Origin: Nicotiana tabacum
Taxonomy: Eukaryota > Streptophyta > Magnoliopsida > Solanales > Solanaceae
Direction: 5' to 3'
Assembly: GCF_000715075.1 (NCBI RefSeq)
Contig: NC_134087.1
Span: 154,987,436-155,051,435 of the forward strand
DNA: 64,000 nucleotides
Each line of letters starts with the position of its first letter. The first letter of the stretch is position 1. The position numbers and the translations under genes were made by a program. The notes below the pieces were generated by a model that had not been told where the DNA came from, ran no database searches, and was given only the letters and a program-made list of their open reading frames with translations. Positions 41,801 to 56,800 of the stretch are shown piece by piece.

Positions 41801-44800
41801 CATGCACTTGTGACACCGGGTTTTGGGATGGTTTTGAAATATTTTTGTATTAATTGCTTATCATTTAATTTGAATTGAAGCAGTTATCTTTTTATTTATA
41901 AATTTTAAGGAAAATCTTAGTTTTCAAGATTGTTAAAATGAGAACTTCATCAAGTAATTTGGTTGGCTTGCCTGACAGCAGTGTCCGGCACCATCACGAT
42001 CCTTAGTGGATTTTGGGTCGTGACAACATGGTATCAGATCACTAGGTTCTCTTAGGTCTCACGAGTCATGAGCGAGTCTAGTAGAGTCTCGTGGATCGGT
42101 ACAGAGACGTCTGTGCTTATCTTCGGGAGGCTACAGGGCTGTTAGGAGTACTTCCCTTCTTGATTTTCTCATCATGCGATTTGATTCCTTTGAGGCTTAT
42201 GCCTTTATTTATTTCCTACTCCATCTTATGCGATGCAAAACACTTGTTATAAATCAAGAATTGAAGAATTGTAATGGTACTTCAGATGTGGTGCGGGATG
42301 TTTCTCCTGGTATAGTTGATTGGACTATTATCGTCTCCTTGTGGAAGGGTATTCTATTGTTTTAGCCCAGTAACGGTACTTCTGAGAGCTCTAAGCCTAG
42401 GCACAAGTTGCCATGATGCTTATGAATGATTGTTCCACAGCATTGATGTGATGGTAGGATGTTTGCCTACATGTCGGAACAGTGAATGACTTGAAGGGGG
42501 TTTACTCAGTGCATGATCTAGAGATTCAGTATTTTATTCCAGGCGGGGGAAGGCAATCAGGTTGAAAGTGTTCCGGTTTGGGTTGATGGGTAACGAGACT
42601 TGGTATTTTTGAGCGTGGTGGAATGTTCATCTGCGATGTAGTGTTGTCATCCTCAATGTTATGTGTTAAGTTCGCCGGTGTTGTGGTCTTTTGCAATTCA
42701 CCTTGGGGTAAGATATTATGAAATAATATGGGAGAAACGACTGTCAGAGATCACGGGGTACAGTGGTTCAGGATTGAATCAGCGTTTCTAATGTTGACGG
42801 CTCGAGAAAGATTTTCTTCGGAAAAGTTTAAGGTTAGTAGCGATTTGAGAGTTCAAGTGCTGCGAAGATAGATTTTGTTTAAGGCAACAACTGAGCGGCG
42901 AAGGATGAGAAAGGACATGTGCGGAGTGTCAGGCGGTGGTTAAAATTTCTAGAAGGCCAGTTATAAGAAGCAAAGGTCGAGTAGTCGATTAAAGGGGTGA
43001 GTTCCGCCAAAGTGGGAGAGTGGCGGAGTTGCGTGTGGGCTTTGTGGTAGGATGACTACGCACCTTAAGGAGAGTTTGGAATGATTTGGGAATTTTAGTG
43101 ATTGGTGATTGGGGTCTACGGATTTAATTTGAAATATGGGCTATTATGCGGCAGAAGATTTGATATAATGGGAAGGAGCTGCTTGAAATGAAGAAGGATA
43201 CAACATAACTTTGAATTGGAAGGATGCTGCCGCACATTTAATTGATATCCATGAGGGGTGAATGGACTTGTGCAGCTAGAGAGTGAGCTCAGACTCAGGA
43301 TTGGTTTTTGATGTCGTAGTGATTGTACCCCGTGCAACAGCGTTGGAAGGTGTCGGGAAGTGATTTCCACAAGTGGGTTATTCCTTATGAGCAGGTTAGC
43401 GGTCGCGTGATTGGCGAGGCTTCTGCGGAGAATTCTATTGGTTGTACAACAAAGAGATCGGTCGTGCGAATGTGGTTGATGATTCAGAGTATAAAAGGGG
43501 TTTTACAGGAAGATTCCGAGAATTTTGGCGGTTGATTGTGCAAGGTTATGTCAATAAGATATAAAGAATATTGGTGAATTCCTGAGTTGTGTAATAGTGG
43601 CTTCGAGCTAAGTGGGAGAGCCCCACCGCCTATGATTGGGTTGCATAGTTAACTACTTGCGAGGTTTCTAGTTATTAGCATATTGATGGGTTATTTCAGC
43701 TACGGGAAAAGAACATAAGTGGTAATTTGAGCAAAAGAATTGGTAAAGGTGTGCTATGGTTGGCCCTATTGGCTCATGTTCAGACTTGGGGAAGGATTTA
43801 GGATTTATGCCTTGTATAGAAGCGGGTTTAAAGGGGAGTGATTCTGTCGGGTGCTTCGCCGAGAGGGTATTCATGTGATGGAAGATTTATGGAGTTGATT
43901 ATATTCGAGGGTGAGCCAGAGCGGGTGGCTCTCAACAATGATCCTAGTGGATTCAAAGGGGTAAAATGTGGTGCCTAATGATTTCGAGCCTGTAGGTACG
44001 ATTGAGAGTCAAGCTGTTGTAGCAACTTATGAGAATAGACCCAGAATGCTCTATGATGTTTCGACTTGCAGTATAGCGTTTGGGAGGTATGAAATAGTTC
44101 CTGGGATTTGAGACAGCATGGTCTCGTGATTCAAGGTCATTCGGGGAGAGTGCAAATAGAGTGTGTTATGTGTTGAATGGTTATTGTTATTTCTAAGGAA
44201 ATCAGGGTAAATCGAAAGAAGATAGATTGGTTAGCCATAGTTGAGTTGGCATGTTGGTGGTAGAGATCAGTCCCTTCAGAGTGATCAAGTTATGCATGTG
44301 ATTTGTGGCGGATCTTGTGAGGCTTGTCGGCCGCCTTAATTGATATTGTTCAGAAGTGTTCTTCTGTTATGGTTTGTTATGTGTAGGCGGATCCCAGAAG
44401 GGCTATGGTGGCTTAGTCTACTACTTAGAGATTTGCATATTCTACGGTTATGAGAATTCACCTGTGTGTTGCCATGGTTCTCCTGAAGGGAGTTAAGTGA
44501 AAAGTTTTTATATGATGAAGTGTTAACCTATTAGTGGTTCCGGAGTTATGATAAAAGGTGTGTTCTATCGTATATTGGCATGTTGGGTGTAGTGAGTGGT
44601 ATGGAATCTGAAGTGGGGACCAAGGTTGCAGTTCGGTGATGGCAAGGATGTCACAACCTCGGACAAGCAGGAAAGGAGTTTCGATGTTTAAAGAAAGTGG
44701 GTATTGTCTTCAACGTCACTTGGAATCGGTGTTTTGTGAAAAAGGCTTCGCATCCTGGATAAGGATCTCTTGATTGCTTTTCAACGTTAGTGCGGCTGGT

Positions 44801-47800
44801 GGTTTAGATGTACAAACCTGTTACCTGTTACGGAAAGTTGTGGGAGCGTGCCCCACAGAAAGGTTGTATAAGTGTGGTATGTAGTCACTTCATTGATTAA
44901 ATAAGTTAAACCAAGTATGAAGATTGTAGCTATGTCATTAAATTGAGAATTTATACCTGGAGGGCACTTGGTTTATTGGGTTGTTGGTTGTGGAGAAGTA
45001 CTCCGGTTGTGATAGTTATTCTTGTATGTTATGAGAAAAGGGAAGTAAGTATGGACCTTTAAAAGGTTATTGGCCTTGTTTGGTACGATCAGGATCGACT
45101 TGAGGTCCGTGAATGGATTTAAACGTGAGTATGAGATCTATATCAAGCCAGATGTGTTCATTTCAACAAAGCGCTCCTTATAAAAGAGTAGTCGGGGTGT
45201 TATTTTGTCGTCAGCTATTTCATGTCATGATGTATTGCGCTGTGCGAGTTGTGAGACGACTTGGTAAATTTCCTATGTGGTGAGATTCCGCGTAGAGATG
45301 ATGTTATGTGAGCAGGATGGCTTTGAGATTCAGATCGTATATCGCACCTCAGTGGCGCTCGAGTTTTGTAGCTTATGGCGCTATATGTCTCCCCAGGGAT
45401 AGAATTACGTACTTAGTGTGCTTGTGACCGATATTCAGTAATTCATTGAAATAAGCAATCTAGCTCGGTGTATATCTCCTTATGTGAGTTTTATGGGTGG
45501 ATCGGGTGTCACGCCGCCATGGTTATGTTGTTTGGATCGGGTTGCACGCCGCAACAGTGTGATGCTAAGTACAGTTCCCCGTATCTGTTTTTATGTGTTT
45601 GGTTTCCTATTTTTGGTGAGGAAAGCTCGTATTAGCCGTGTGCTTACGTCGCATGTATGATTCACGAGCGGGGTGTTTGTTTAATTATGTTGGCCGCGTC
45701 GCATGTATGATTCGCGAGCGGGGTGCCTGTTTAGCATGTTGACCGCGTCGCATGTATGATTCGCGAGCGGGGTAATTGGATTTCCTTTTCAGAGTAGTTT
45801 TCCTTTTGTATCGCATTTGAATTAGTTACCTATTGGCATATTGTGGCATCATATGAGACTTTCGATTATGTTCGGGTGGCTTATTGCCTGAGCAGTTCGT
45901 ACTGGGTGAGACGAGATCATTGGATTTAGGCTTAGTGCAATCTGATTATATGAAATATATTAAGGAGCTAAGACTATTATTTGGTTTAGGATGAGGTGAT
46001 GGTTCTTGTCAGGAGTATAGACCCAATGATTTGTTGATACGGCAGTTGGTTATGAATTTCTACATATCATTTCCGTCGTGGAGGTATTGTAAGAGCTAGA
46101 GCAAGACCTATGTAGGTCATGAGGTGCAATGAGAGCATCAGATTCATGGAATTTCGAATAATGTGATCAGAGAACGTTATGGTGGTCCTGTGAGTAAAGT
46201 GGTGCAAGGTGTGAATTCAGCTAAGGTATGCAGTCATGTTTTGGTGTGGTGTGTAGTTATTGATACGATGAGCGTATGTAGGAAATAGGCCTGGAAGAGA
46301 ATTCTGGACGATGGAATTGGGCTCTAAGGCTTATTTGCTTAAGTGAAAAAGGATATCTTTAGATTGATCGGGCTTGGGTGCCCAGCTGAGTTGTGGAAGC
46401 ACGGGTAGGTGCTCGAGGCATTAAACAGTGATTTCAGACAACTCCAGTGCAGTTCTCAGCCTGTTCGGGGACGAACGTATGTTTAAGTTGGAGAGAATGT
46501 AATGACCCGACCGGTCGTTTTGAGATCTAGCTCATCGTTCGGCAGTTTGGGGCCATGAGCAGCTTCACTTTAGGTACTATGACTTGTGCGCACAGTCAGA
46601 ATTGAATTCCGGGAAGTTCAGAGTTGATTTGGAAAGAAAAATTCTCATTTCGGAAGCTTTAAGTTGAAATAATTGACTAAGATTGGATTTTTGAGTAAAC
46701 GACCTCGGAATCGGGGTCTGAAGGTTTCAGCAAGTTCGTATGATGATTTCGGACTAGGGCGTATGCCCAGATCGGGTTTTGGATGACCCGGGAGCGTTTT
46801 GGCACCTATTGTGGAAGTTAGCATTTTGGAAGAAATTTCATGAGTTTGGATTGAAGCGCATTTTAGTGTTATTGATGTACGTTTGGAATTCCGAGTCTGG
46901 GAATAGCTCCGTATGGTGATTCTGGTGTTGGGAGCGCGATCGAAAGCGAATTCGGAGGTCCGTAGGTCATTTTGAAGTCATTTGGCTAAAGATAGAAATT
47001 TGAAGGTTTTTGAGAAGTTTGACCGGAAGTGAAATTTTTGATATCAGGGTCGGATTACGATTCCGGAAGTTGGAGTAGGTCCGTAATGTCAAATATGACT
47101 TGTGTGCAAAATTTGAGGTCAATCGGACGTAATTTGATAGGTTTAAACATCGAAAGTTGAAGTTTGAAATTCTAAAGTTCATAAAGCTTGGATTGGAGGT
47201 CGATTCATGATTTTGGCATTGTTTGATATGATTTGAGGCATCGAGCAAGTCCATAATGTATTTTGGGACAAGTTGGTATGATTGGTTGGGGTCTCGGGGG
47301 CCTCGGGTAGATTCCGGGTGGTTAACGGATCAAATATGGAATTTTTGGAAGGCTGAGGTTGCTGGTTGCTATCATAACCGCACTTGCGAGAAATGGGCCG
47401 CAGGTGCGGAACCGTAGAAGCGGCCAGAAGAGTCGCAAATGCGGTATTGGTAGAGGAGAGTTGGGACCATAGATGCAGTCATTTTGCCGCAGATGCGGGA
47501 CCGCACCTGCGGTGGAGAAGACGCAGAAGCGGAAAAGGGCAGCCTGGTGAGGAGCCGTAGAGCGGTATTTGAACCGCACCTGCGGAACCGCAGAAGCGGC
47601 CAAGAGACTGCAGGTGCGGAAAGTGTTGGAGGCAGTGGGTTGTTTTAAAGTCGGATTTTGGCCATTTCCTCTCATATTTTCTTGGCTTGGGCGATTCTTG
47701 GAGGGTTTCAAAAGAGAATTTTCATCATCAATGATAAGGTATGCTATCCCCCCACCTATCTTGAGTTAAATACATGATTATATACGGATTTGGGCATGAA

Positions 47801-50800
47801 AATTTGTAGAAAACTTGGGGTTTGAGGGAAAACCTAGAAAATTGATATTCTTGGAATTTGACCACTATTTTGGGTATGGAATTAAGAGTAAATCATATAT
47901 TTGAGTTCGTGAGTTCATAGGTAAACTTTATCTTCGAAAAATTTAGGAATCCGGGCACGTGGACAATTTTGTCAACTTTTTGATCGGGGTTAGGAATTGC
48001 TATAAATTGGATTGTAATGAGTAATTGAACATATATTAATGGATTTGCATAATCATTGGCTAGTTTTGGAGCATTGTGCATCGATTCGAGTCTTCGGAAG
48101 AACGTCGAATGCCGGTTATGGATCTTCAGAGCGAGGTCATAGGAGTCGACTGTAGTTTTATTAGTGTGAAAACGACTCTGGAATGGAGTTTTGATGGTTC
48201 CAATAGCTCCGTATGGTGATTTTGTTTTAGGAGCGTGTCCGGATGTTGATTTGGAGGTCCGCAGGTCATTTCAGTGTTAATTGGCGAAAGTTGGAAAGTT
48301 GGATGATTTTCGGAAAGTTTGACCGGAATTGGACTTTTTGATATTAGGGTCAGACTCCAATTCCAAAAGTTGAAATAGGTCCGTAATGTCAATTATGACT
48401 TGTGTGAAAAATTTGAGGTCAATCAGACTTGATGTGATAGGTTTCGGCATCACGTGTAGAAGTTTGAAGTTCTAATGTTCATTAGGCTTGAATCGATGCG
48501 CAATTCATGTTTTTAGCGTTGTTTGATATGATTTGGAGGCTTGACTAAGTTTGTATGATATTTTAGGACTTGTTGGTATATTCGGACGGGATCCCAGGGC
48601 CCCCAAGTGTGATTCGGATTGATTCCGGAACAAATTGAAACATGTGAAATCTACTGAAGCAGGGTCGTTCTGGTTCTTTTGCACCTGCGAAGGATTGGCC
48701 GTAGGTGCGGGTTCGCAAAAGCTAGATCTTGGTTGGCAAAGCATGTTTGTCATGCCCAACAGTGGTCGCAGAAGCGCCTTCACTTCTGCGATGGCAGTGA
48801 CGCAGAAGCACTAGTGGTCGCAGGTGCGATCCTATTCCCGCAGAAGCGGTCTCGCAAATGCATGCCCTTATCTGCAGAAGCGGAAGCCTTGGACATAAGT
48901 GTTTTCCGCACCTGTGATGGTTTTTCTGCAGTTGCGATTCTTGGGCCGCATATGCGGTTTGAATGGGCTGAAATAGGGGAAAAATGAGGGTTCGATCTTA
49001 TTTTCATTTTGGGACTTTGAGAGCTTGGATTTAGGCAATAATTTGAGGGATTTTCAGAGGGATCATTGGGGTAAGTGTTCCTAACTCGTTTTTTATTTAT
49101 TTCCACTAATCTATCTTCAACTTCTCATCTAATTAAGGATTTGGGGTTGAAAAATTAGGGAAAAAGTGTAAAAGTTCTTAAACCAAATTTTTGGGTTTTG
49201 AAAGGCTAAATGAGGTCCGATTTGGATACTTCTTATATGCTTGGACTCGATATCGAATGGGCCTGGAACAACTTTTTGGTATGGCTGTCCAACAGGACAG
49301 GCTGTCTCGTCCCGTCCCGCGTCCCGTCCCGTCCCACTTTAATTTAAACGGGATGGGCCAATGTTAAATGAGACATATGATAGGACGAAACGACTATTTC
49401 GTCCCGTTTGTCCTGTCCCGTTTCGTCCCATCCCGTCCCGCTTGGATTTTTTTATTTAAAACTAGCTTTTGGGCAACAACTTAAATTGCAAAAATAGCGA
49501 TTGCCAACGTTAATAAATAGCCTAAAATGACCCCATATTTGGCCCCCACTCCCACCAAAACACCCCCTACCCCCAAACTTTTAATATAATCCCTAAGTTT
49601 ATTAAATTACACTTTGGCCCTATTTTCTACTATAAATACCCCCCATCCTTCTTCATTTTTTTCCCACAAAAAATCAATCTTCTCTCTCAAATCTCCTACA
49701 TTCTAATATTCTATCTCTATTATTCTCTCAATTTTGTTTTAATATTTTATAATTCTTTATTTAGTTTTCTAATTTTTTTAACATTTAAGTTTATTAAATA
49801 AGTCAAAAATCTAGCCGTTGCAAACTTTAAAAACATAGTAATTATCAGAATGGCCTAAATGGCACCTGTACTTGTACCTCTTTGTCATGCCGGTCCCCAA
49901 ACTTAACAATTTGCCAATTGAACACTTACACTCCTTCAAACCGTATATAATAAATGCTTATGACTATTGACCAAGCTTATGTGGCATTGAATCATCTCAG
50001 TTGGACAAAATGTGTGAAATACACGCGTATAAAGCGAGTGTAGACAATGAATTTGATTTAACACTGATCTGAGATTTAAATCAAATTTTAAATCAAATTC
50101 CTTAGTGCAAATCATTGATGTAATTCCCATAACTAACATCCAACAGGACCAACATATCAGTTTGATCACTAAAAATAACTTACAAGAAATTACTTAGGAA
50201 GCCTAGTTCTTGCCTTGACCTATTTGATCTTCTTTTTGTATTGTTTTGTTTTTCTCAGAGTAATTATGGGCAGAAAATTAGAAAGAGGAAGAAGAATTTT
50301 GTATGCAAAGAAACAAAGAAAGAGGAAAAGGGAAGAAGAAGAAGAGATGTGGCAGAAAATGAAGAAAAGAGGGGAAGGTGAGAGAAAGGCTAAGGTATGG
50401 AATGGTATAGCCCCCTTCTCTCTATAATATTAGGTCAAAATTTAATTTTATTTCTCTCTGTATATATATAACACATATTTGGATAATCACTCCTTAAATT
50501 TCACTCCGCGAATTCCCCAAACCCCAATTTCTAGTTTTTTGTTCCCTATATAATTGTAATCAAAATTCTATTTTGTTTCTCTCTTCGTAATCAATTTCTA
50601 GATTGGGGCATACACAGGTGAGAGAAGGCACAAGGTAAGTAGAGATAAGAAAGAACTCACCGGCGAGAATTCCCGGTGGTCGGAGGAAACGGGAAAAGCA
50701 TGATGATTTTAATGTTTGAATTTTATTTTTATTTTTGATTTTAATTATTTTTAATCTATCATGTGACATGGCATCTACACATTGTTATTTTCTGATGTGG

Positions 50801-53800
50801 CAGCCAACGTGGAGGAGATTGTATTACACGCACTGACAGCCTCCTATCATAAGCATTTATTATATATGGTTTGAAGGAGTGTAAGTGTTCAATTGGCAAA
50901 TTGTTAAGTTTGGGGACCGGCATGACAAAGTGGCACAAGTATAGGTTCCATTTAGGCCATTCTGCCCATAGTAATTTTCAAAAAACTAGACATTTTTAAA
51001 AAAAAAACAACACTTAAGGCCTACGAACCCGTCCCGTCCCATCCCGTTCCGTCCCGTCCCATCCCGTTTGCTAGCTGGACAGGATGGGCCGACCATTTCA
51101 TCACGTTTGTCCCATCCCGTTTCGTCCCGTCCCACCACCGTCCCCCTTAAATGTCGTCCGGTCCCGTCCCGTTAATTTTGTCCCGTCCCGTTGGACAGCC
51201 ATACTTTTTGGGGTGATTTTTCAATTCTTTGCTAAAGTCGTGATTTCATTATTTAGATTAGTTTTCTATAGTTATATTTATAGTATGTAATTGTCTTTGG
51301 CTAGATTTGAGCCATTCGAAGTCGGAAAATCGAGGGAAAGTCCTTCTTATTGACTGATTAAGCGTGATTTGAGGTAAGTGACTTGTCTAACCTTGTGTGG
51401 GGGAAATTCCCCTTAGGATTTGTTACTGTTATGGTAATTTGCAATACGTGAAGGCCGTGTACGCGAGGTGACGAGTGCGTAATCGGGCTAAATGTTGAAA
51501 ATCCGATTTTCGCTATGTAGTTTCCTTTTATTTCCTTAATTGAGTTACTCTAGCATATGTATTCATCATGTTTAGCCTAACTTCACATGTATACGTATCT
51601 TATCTCTTATTTGCAATTTGTATAATATGCTTGGTTGAATTACTTGTTTCCTTAATTCTGTATTCATTCTTTAACTGTAGGATTCCTGCTTGTAATATCA
51701 TTGTTTCATTTGTTATGTGTTGGTTTTCTTGATTATTGTTGAAATGACGGTTTGGCTGTGGCACGAGATTTCTGCCGTGCGAGTTGTTATTTTGGCACGA
51801 GGTTTCTGCCGTATGGATTGTTGTTGAGGCACGAGGTTTCTTTCGTGTGAGTTGTTATTGTGGCACAAGGTTTCTGTCGTGCGGATTGTTATGTGGCACG
51901 AGGTTTCTGCAGTGCGGATTATTACTTGTGAGCACGCGATTTTTGCCCTATATGAAATACTCCTATAAAATCAAAGAAAATAGATTTTTTCAATCATTTG
52001 CCATTTTATAGGATTTTTATTAATTGTTTGCATTTTTGTGCACGTTTAATTCTTATTAAAATCATGAAAAATAGCAAAATACCATGCATTGCATTTAGAT
52101 TTTGTTTTTATACTTTTTAAAATTAATTAGGTAATTAATTGTTGTACTAAAAATAAAAATCACAAAATAGCTCATTTTACATTTTTACCTTTTAATTTTT
52201 AGATTATTGATTTTTCTCTTTTGATTTAGGATCAAGTAATTGTTATAAATATTATAATTTGATAATTAGCTTAATTTTATAATTTAGACTAATTTAGGAA
52301 TTTGATTTAGGTTTTTTATTAATTAAAAAAAAAGAGGAAAAAGAAAAGGAAATAAGGAAAAAGAAATTGAAGAAAAGGTTTAATTGGATATTGGGCTAGT
52401 TCAGTTCTTGGACCCAAATCAGGCACAAATTTTCCTATCCAGCAAAAAACCAGACCCGGCCTGCCTGACCCCAAACCCCTACCCTTTTAATTAAAAGACC
52501 TAGACCTAATCACATCAGAAGATGGGACCTCACCCTAAAGAAGCTAGAAAAATGGCGCTCCATTTTTTCCTCTAAAAAGAGACAAAAACTAAACCTTCTC
52601 CTGGACTCTGTCAACGGCACACCCCTCTCAATTGCTTAACAAGAACGATCATATTTCCACCCCAAGTTGAAAACGACGAACCTACCCATCAAAAACAAAA
52701 AAAAATTTTGATTCTCTCTTTGAGTTGGAGAAAAAACCAGTGAACTCATATCCTTGACAAAAGCAGCGGCCAAATCTCGAAACCCTTTTATATTCCACCG
52801 AAAATCTAGGACACACGCACACATGTATATAAAGGAGTTTAAGAAGGGAAAACAAGGTAGAAAAGAGGATTAGGAAGTTGTCCCAGATTTCAATTCATCT
52901 ATTCAATATTTTCTAGGATTTCTAAAGTGACCGAGCTTTTAAATTGCTGGTTTGTTGATTCTGCTTGTTTCTAGATTTATTAAGCTCCATTTTTATACTT
53001 ACAGACCTTTATTTGGTCCTTGATTGTTGTGTTCTGCATTTAGGTATGTGATTTCTCATTTGTTCTTCACTATTTGAGTTTATGAATTAAGCTTGTGCTA
53101 TCTGCAAATGAGTTCATATTTAATTTCTTCGATCCAGCTTGTTTGATTCTCAACCTGTTCATGTTCTCCTTTTCTGATGAGTTTTCAATGACCTCCATGT
53201 ACTTTTCTTTGTCTAACCTGTTTGTTTTGTTAAATTTTTATTAATTAACTGTTAAAAAAAAGAAGTCTCGCCCTTGGCATTCATGGCACAATTTTGGGAT
53301 GGATCACAGAAAGTCTGGTTCATTTGGGCCCCAAATGATGAGTAGCGGCCCAATATCCCTGCTGCACCCTCTTTTATTCAATAAGGCCCTTTGAAATATT
53401 AGTCTTCAGGCCCAAACAATGGAACTAGCTGAGAATTTCAACGCCTTCACTAAGTCAAAAACATAATCAACCATACTAATTCCTATTAGTTAAATCTCAC
53501 ACTTCACCCACTTCATTTTATAATCTTTGAACCTCCACAATCAATCTCAAACTTAGAAAACTAATTAATTCATATAAACACTCTTAGTTTTCTTTAGGCA
53601 CGCAATTAAATTATTAGAACTACGGGTACGGTTCCAGCGACGTAGTTGTGATACATAATTTCAAATTAGATTAAGGTATGAGCATCTTTAATTTGCCGTA
53701 GAGAAAAATACAAATCCTTTTTTTTTAAATAATTTGAGGTGTGTCATACACAAACAAATATTCATAAGCTATGGCTCTCACATTAATATTAACTTAGTAT

Positions 53801-56800
53801 AGAAAATACATTTTGAACATCGTAGTTTGCTTTAGGTGCGATTAAATAATAAATCATCGTGGCCATGGGTACGATTCCCGTGGTATGGTCACGATACGTA
53901 AATCCCAATTCGGGTGTGCATTTCATGTGAACCGATCATAACAACTCCGAAAAATAATAAAACAAACATATTGTGAATCACGGGTGCATTTCATATAGCG
54001 TGGTTCGGTGTGTTCCAAAAATGGCAAGTGTACGACAATCGTAACTTGTTCAAAAAATAATTCCATAAGTCCTAAAAGAGGTCAAAATAATTAAAAGTGG
54101 TTATAAAGTTAAAAATGCGCAATTGGTTTAAAACGTATAGTAAATCAGATAATAGGCCTATTGTTAATAGTTTAAGTGACCGTGCTAGCACCACGGAACC
54201 CGGGAGTGCCTAACACCTTATTCCTTATCTAGAATTTCTGGTTCGCAGTCTTATAAAGTAAAGTCGAATTTTCTTGCTTTGGGATTTTAAAATAAACCGG
54301 TGACTTGGGACACCAAATAAATTATTCCAAGTGGCGACTCTAAAAAATAAATAAAATAATCCCATTTCAAATAATGTCACTTTAGTCGGAAAAACTCCCT
54401 TATTTCCCCTCTCGAGTGGTAAAAGGAGGTGTGACAGTATCACGACCCCAAACCCAAACCCGATCGTGATGGCGCCTCTCGTGAAGACAAGGCCAGTCGA
54501 CACTTCCCATTTCCCAATTTTTAACAGTTAAGCATTAAGAAACAGTCTAAACAAGATAAACTAATCCAAAGTAGCTGATAGTATCATAAATACGCGGAAG
54601 AACAACCCAACACAGCCCGATACCGAGGTGTCACTAGTCATGAGCATCTATAAAACCTAATACAAGTCTGAAAAGTATACAAACTATTACAAATGTCTAA
54701 TAAGAGATAGAAATGATAAAGAGGGAGGAACAGGGACTGCAGACGTCAACAACTACCTTGCGGACTCCGATATCTGCCGGGAGCTCTCAACTCGCACTAG
54801 CAGGATCCGCAATGCTTGAATCTACACACGGGGTGCAGGGAGTAAAGTGAGTACTCCAACTCAGTGAGTAACAAATGTAAATAAAGACTGAAAGCAAGAA
54901 ATCACGTAAGGCACACAACAGTCTATAATGAAGCAGTAAAACAGTTAAAATAGTAAACCAGTGAAAGATAGGTAAAATTCTTTAACTCAAACGTAGTTTC
55001 ATGAAAAACCTTTTCCAAGAATTAAGCATGTAATTAACAGTCAATTATGAAAAGTAAACACATAAAGGCTCGCCCCTCGGGCACAGTATCAACAAATCCG
55101 CCCCTCGGGGAATATCTTAGAACAGTACCAGCCCCTCGGGCAATCACATAGATCAATACCAGCCCCTCGGGCTCAATCTCATATTACAATGGGTACCCGC
55201 GCTCACTGGGGGTGTGCAAACTCCTGGAGGGGCCCCTTACGGCCCAAACGCAATATCAAGCCACCTCGTGGCATCATCACTAGGCCCTCGACCTCATATC
55301 AATCAAGCCACCACGTGGCGTACATATCACAGGCCCTCGGCCTCATAATCAGTATCAAATGTTTCCTCACAACATAGGTCCTCGGCCTCACTCAGTCAAA
55401 AATCCTCACAAGCCACTCGGGCAATAGTAAAACAATGCTTTTCAGCCCAAACATCATTTGAAACTATCATTTAAGTATTTAAACTGAGTATGAAAACAGT
55501 GGAAAATAACATGACTGAGTTAAAGTATATAGTCAAAACAGTGAGGAAATATAAATAAAAATTCCCGAAGGGTTAAAATAGTTGGCACGAAGCCCAAATA
55601 TGGCATTAAACCCAAATAATGATAATAGCAAATAGATTTTAGTCAAATACACGATAAAACCATCAATCGGGACTGACCAAGTCACAATCCTCAATAGTGC
55701 ACGACCCCACGCTCATCATTATGCGTGTACTTCACCTCAATATAGCACTACGATGTGCAAACGGGGTTTCAAACTCTCAGAGCATCATTTACAATCATTA
55801 CTCACCTCGAACCGGTCAAATCTCTAGCTCGCGACGCCTTTGCCCCTCGAATTGGCCTCCACTCGCATCGAATTTATCCAAAAATCAGAATGATGATGTC
55901 AAAATAGGCTAAGGGAACAAAGCCCAAGCAAAAATAATCAATTTACAACATAAATCCCGAAATTACCAAAACCCGACCCGGGGCCCACATCTCGGAATTC
56001 AATAATTTTTACATCAATAGATTCCTCATCTCACCACGAGTTCATACATGTTAAAATTCAGAAATCCGACCCCAAATGGCCCTTCAAATCCTCAATTAAA
56101 GTCCTAAGTTCCCAAGCCCTAGTTTCCTCAATTTTCACCCTTAATTTCCACGATTTCTAGCTCTAATCCGTGTAATAATAGCATATGAACGAGTTTTAGG
56201 TCCAAATTCCTTACCTCAATGAAGTTCCCTTGGAATTCCTCTTTCAAATCATCCAAAAGCTCCAAACCCGAGATAAAAATGGTGAAATTTGCAGCTATAT
56301 TTCCGCTTATGCAGTACCGCATTTGCGGTTCTTTCTCCGCTTCTGCAGAAATCACTTATTCCCCTTAGTCCGCATCTGTGGTCCCCTACCTGCATCTGCA
56401 ACATCGCAGATGCGGTCCTATTAGCCGCTTCTGTGGTTCTTACTCCTCAAGCCATTTTCGCTTCTACAATCAATTCCTCCTCTTATGCGGCGCCGCACCT
56501 GCGGTCCCCAATCCGCAGGTGCGAAAATACCAGAAGCAGCAAATTCATCAACTACAACAAAGTCCAAACTCCTCCGTTAACCATCTGAAATCACCCCGCG
56601 GCCCCCGGGACCTCAACCAAAAGCACAAACATATCCTAATACCTTATTAAAACTTGTATCAATCTTCAAAACACCTTGAACAACATCGAATTAACCTAAA
56701 CATATCGGATTAAAGCCAAATTTTCTAAAAATCTTTCCAATTCCGCTTTTGATAAAAACCCCAACCAAACCACGTCCGAATGACCTGAAATTTTGCACAC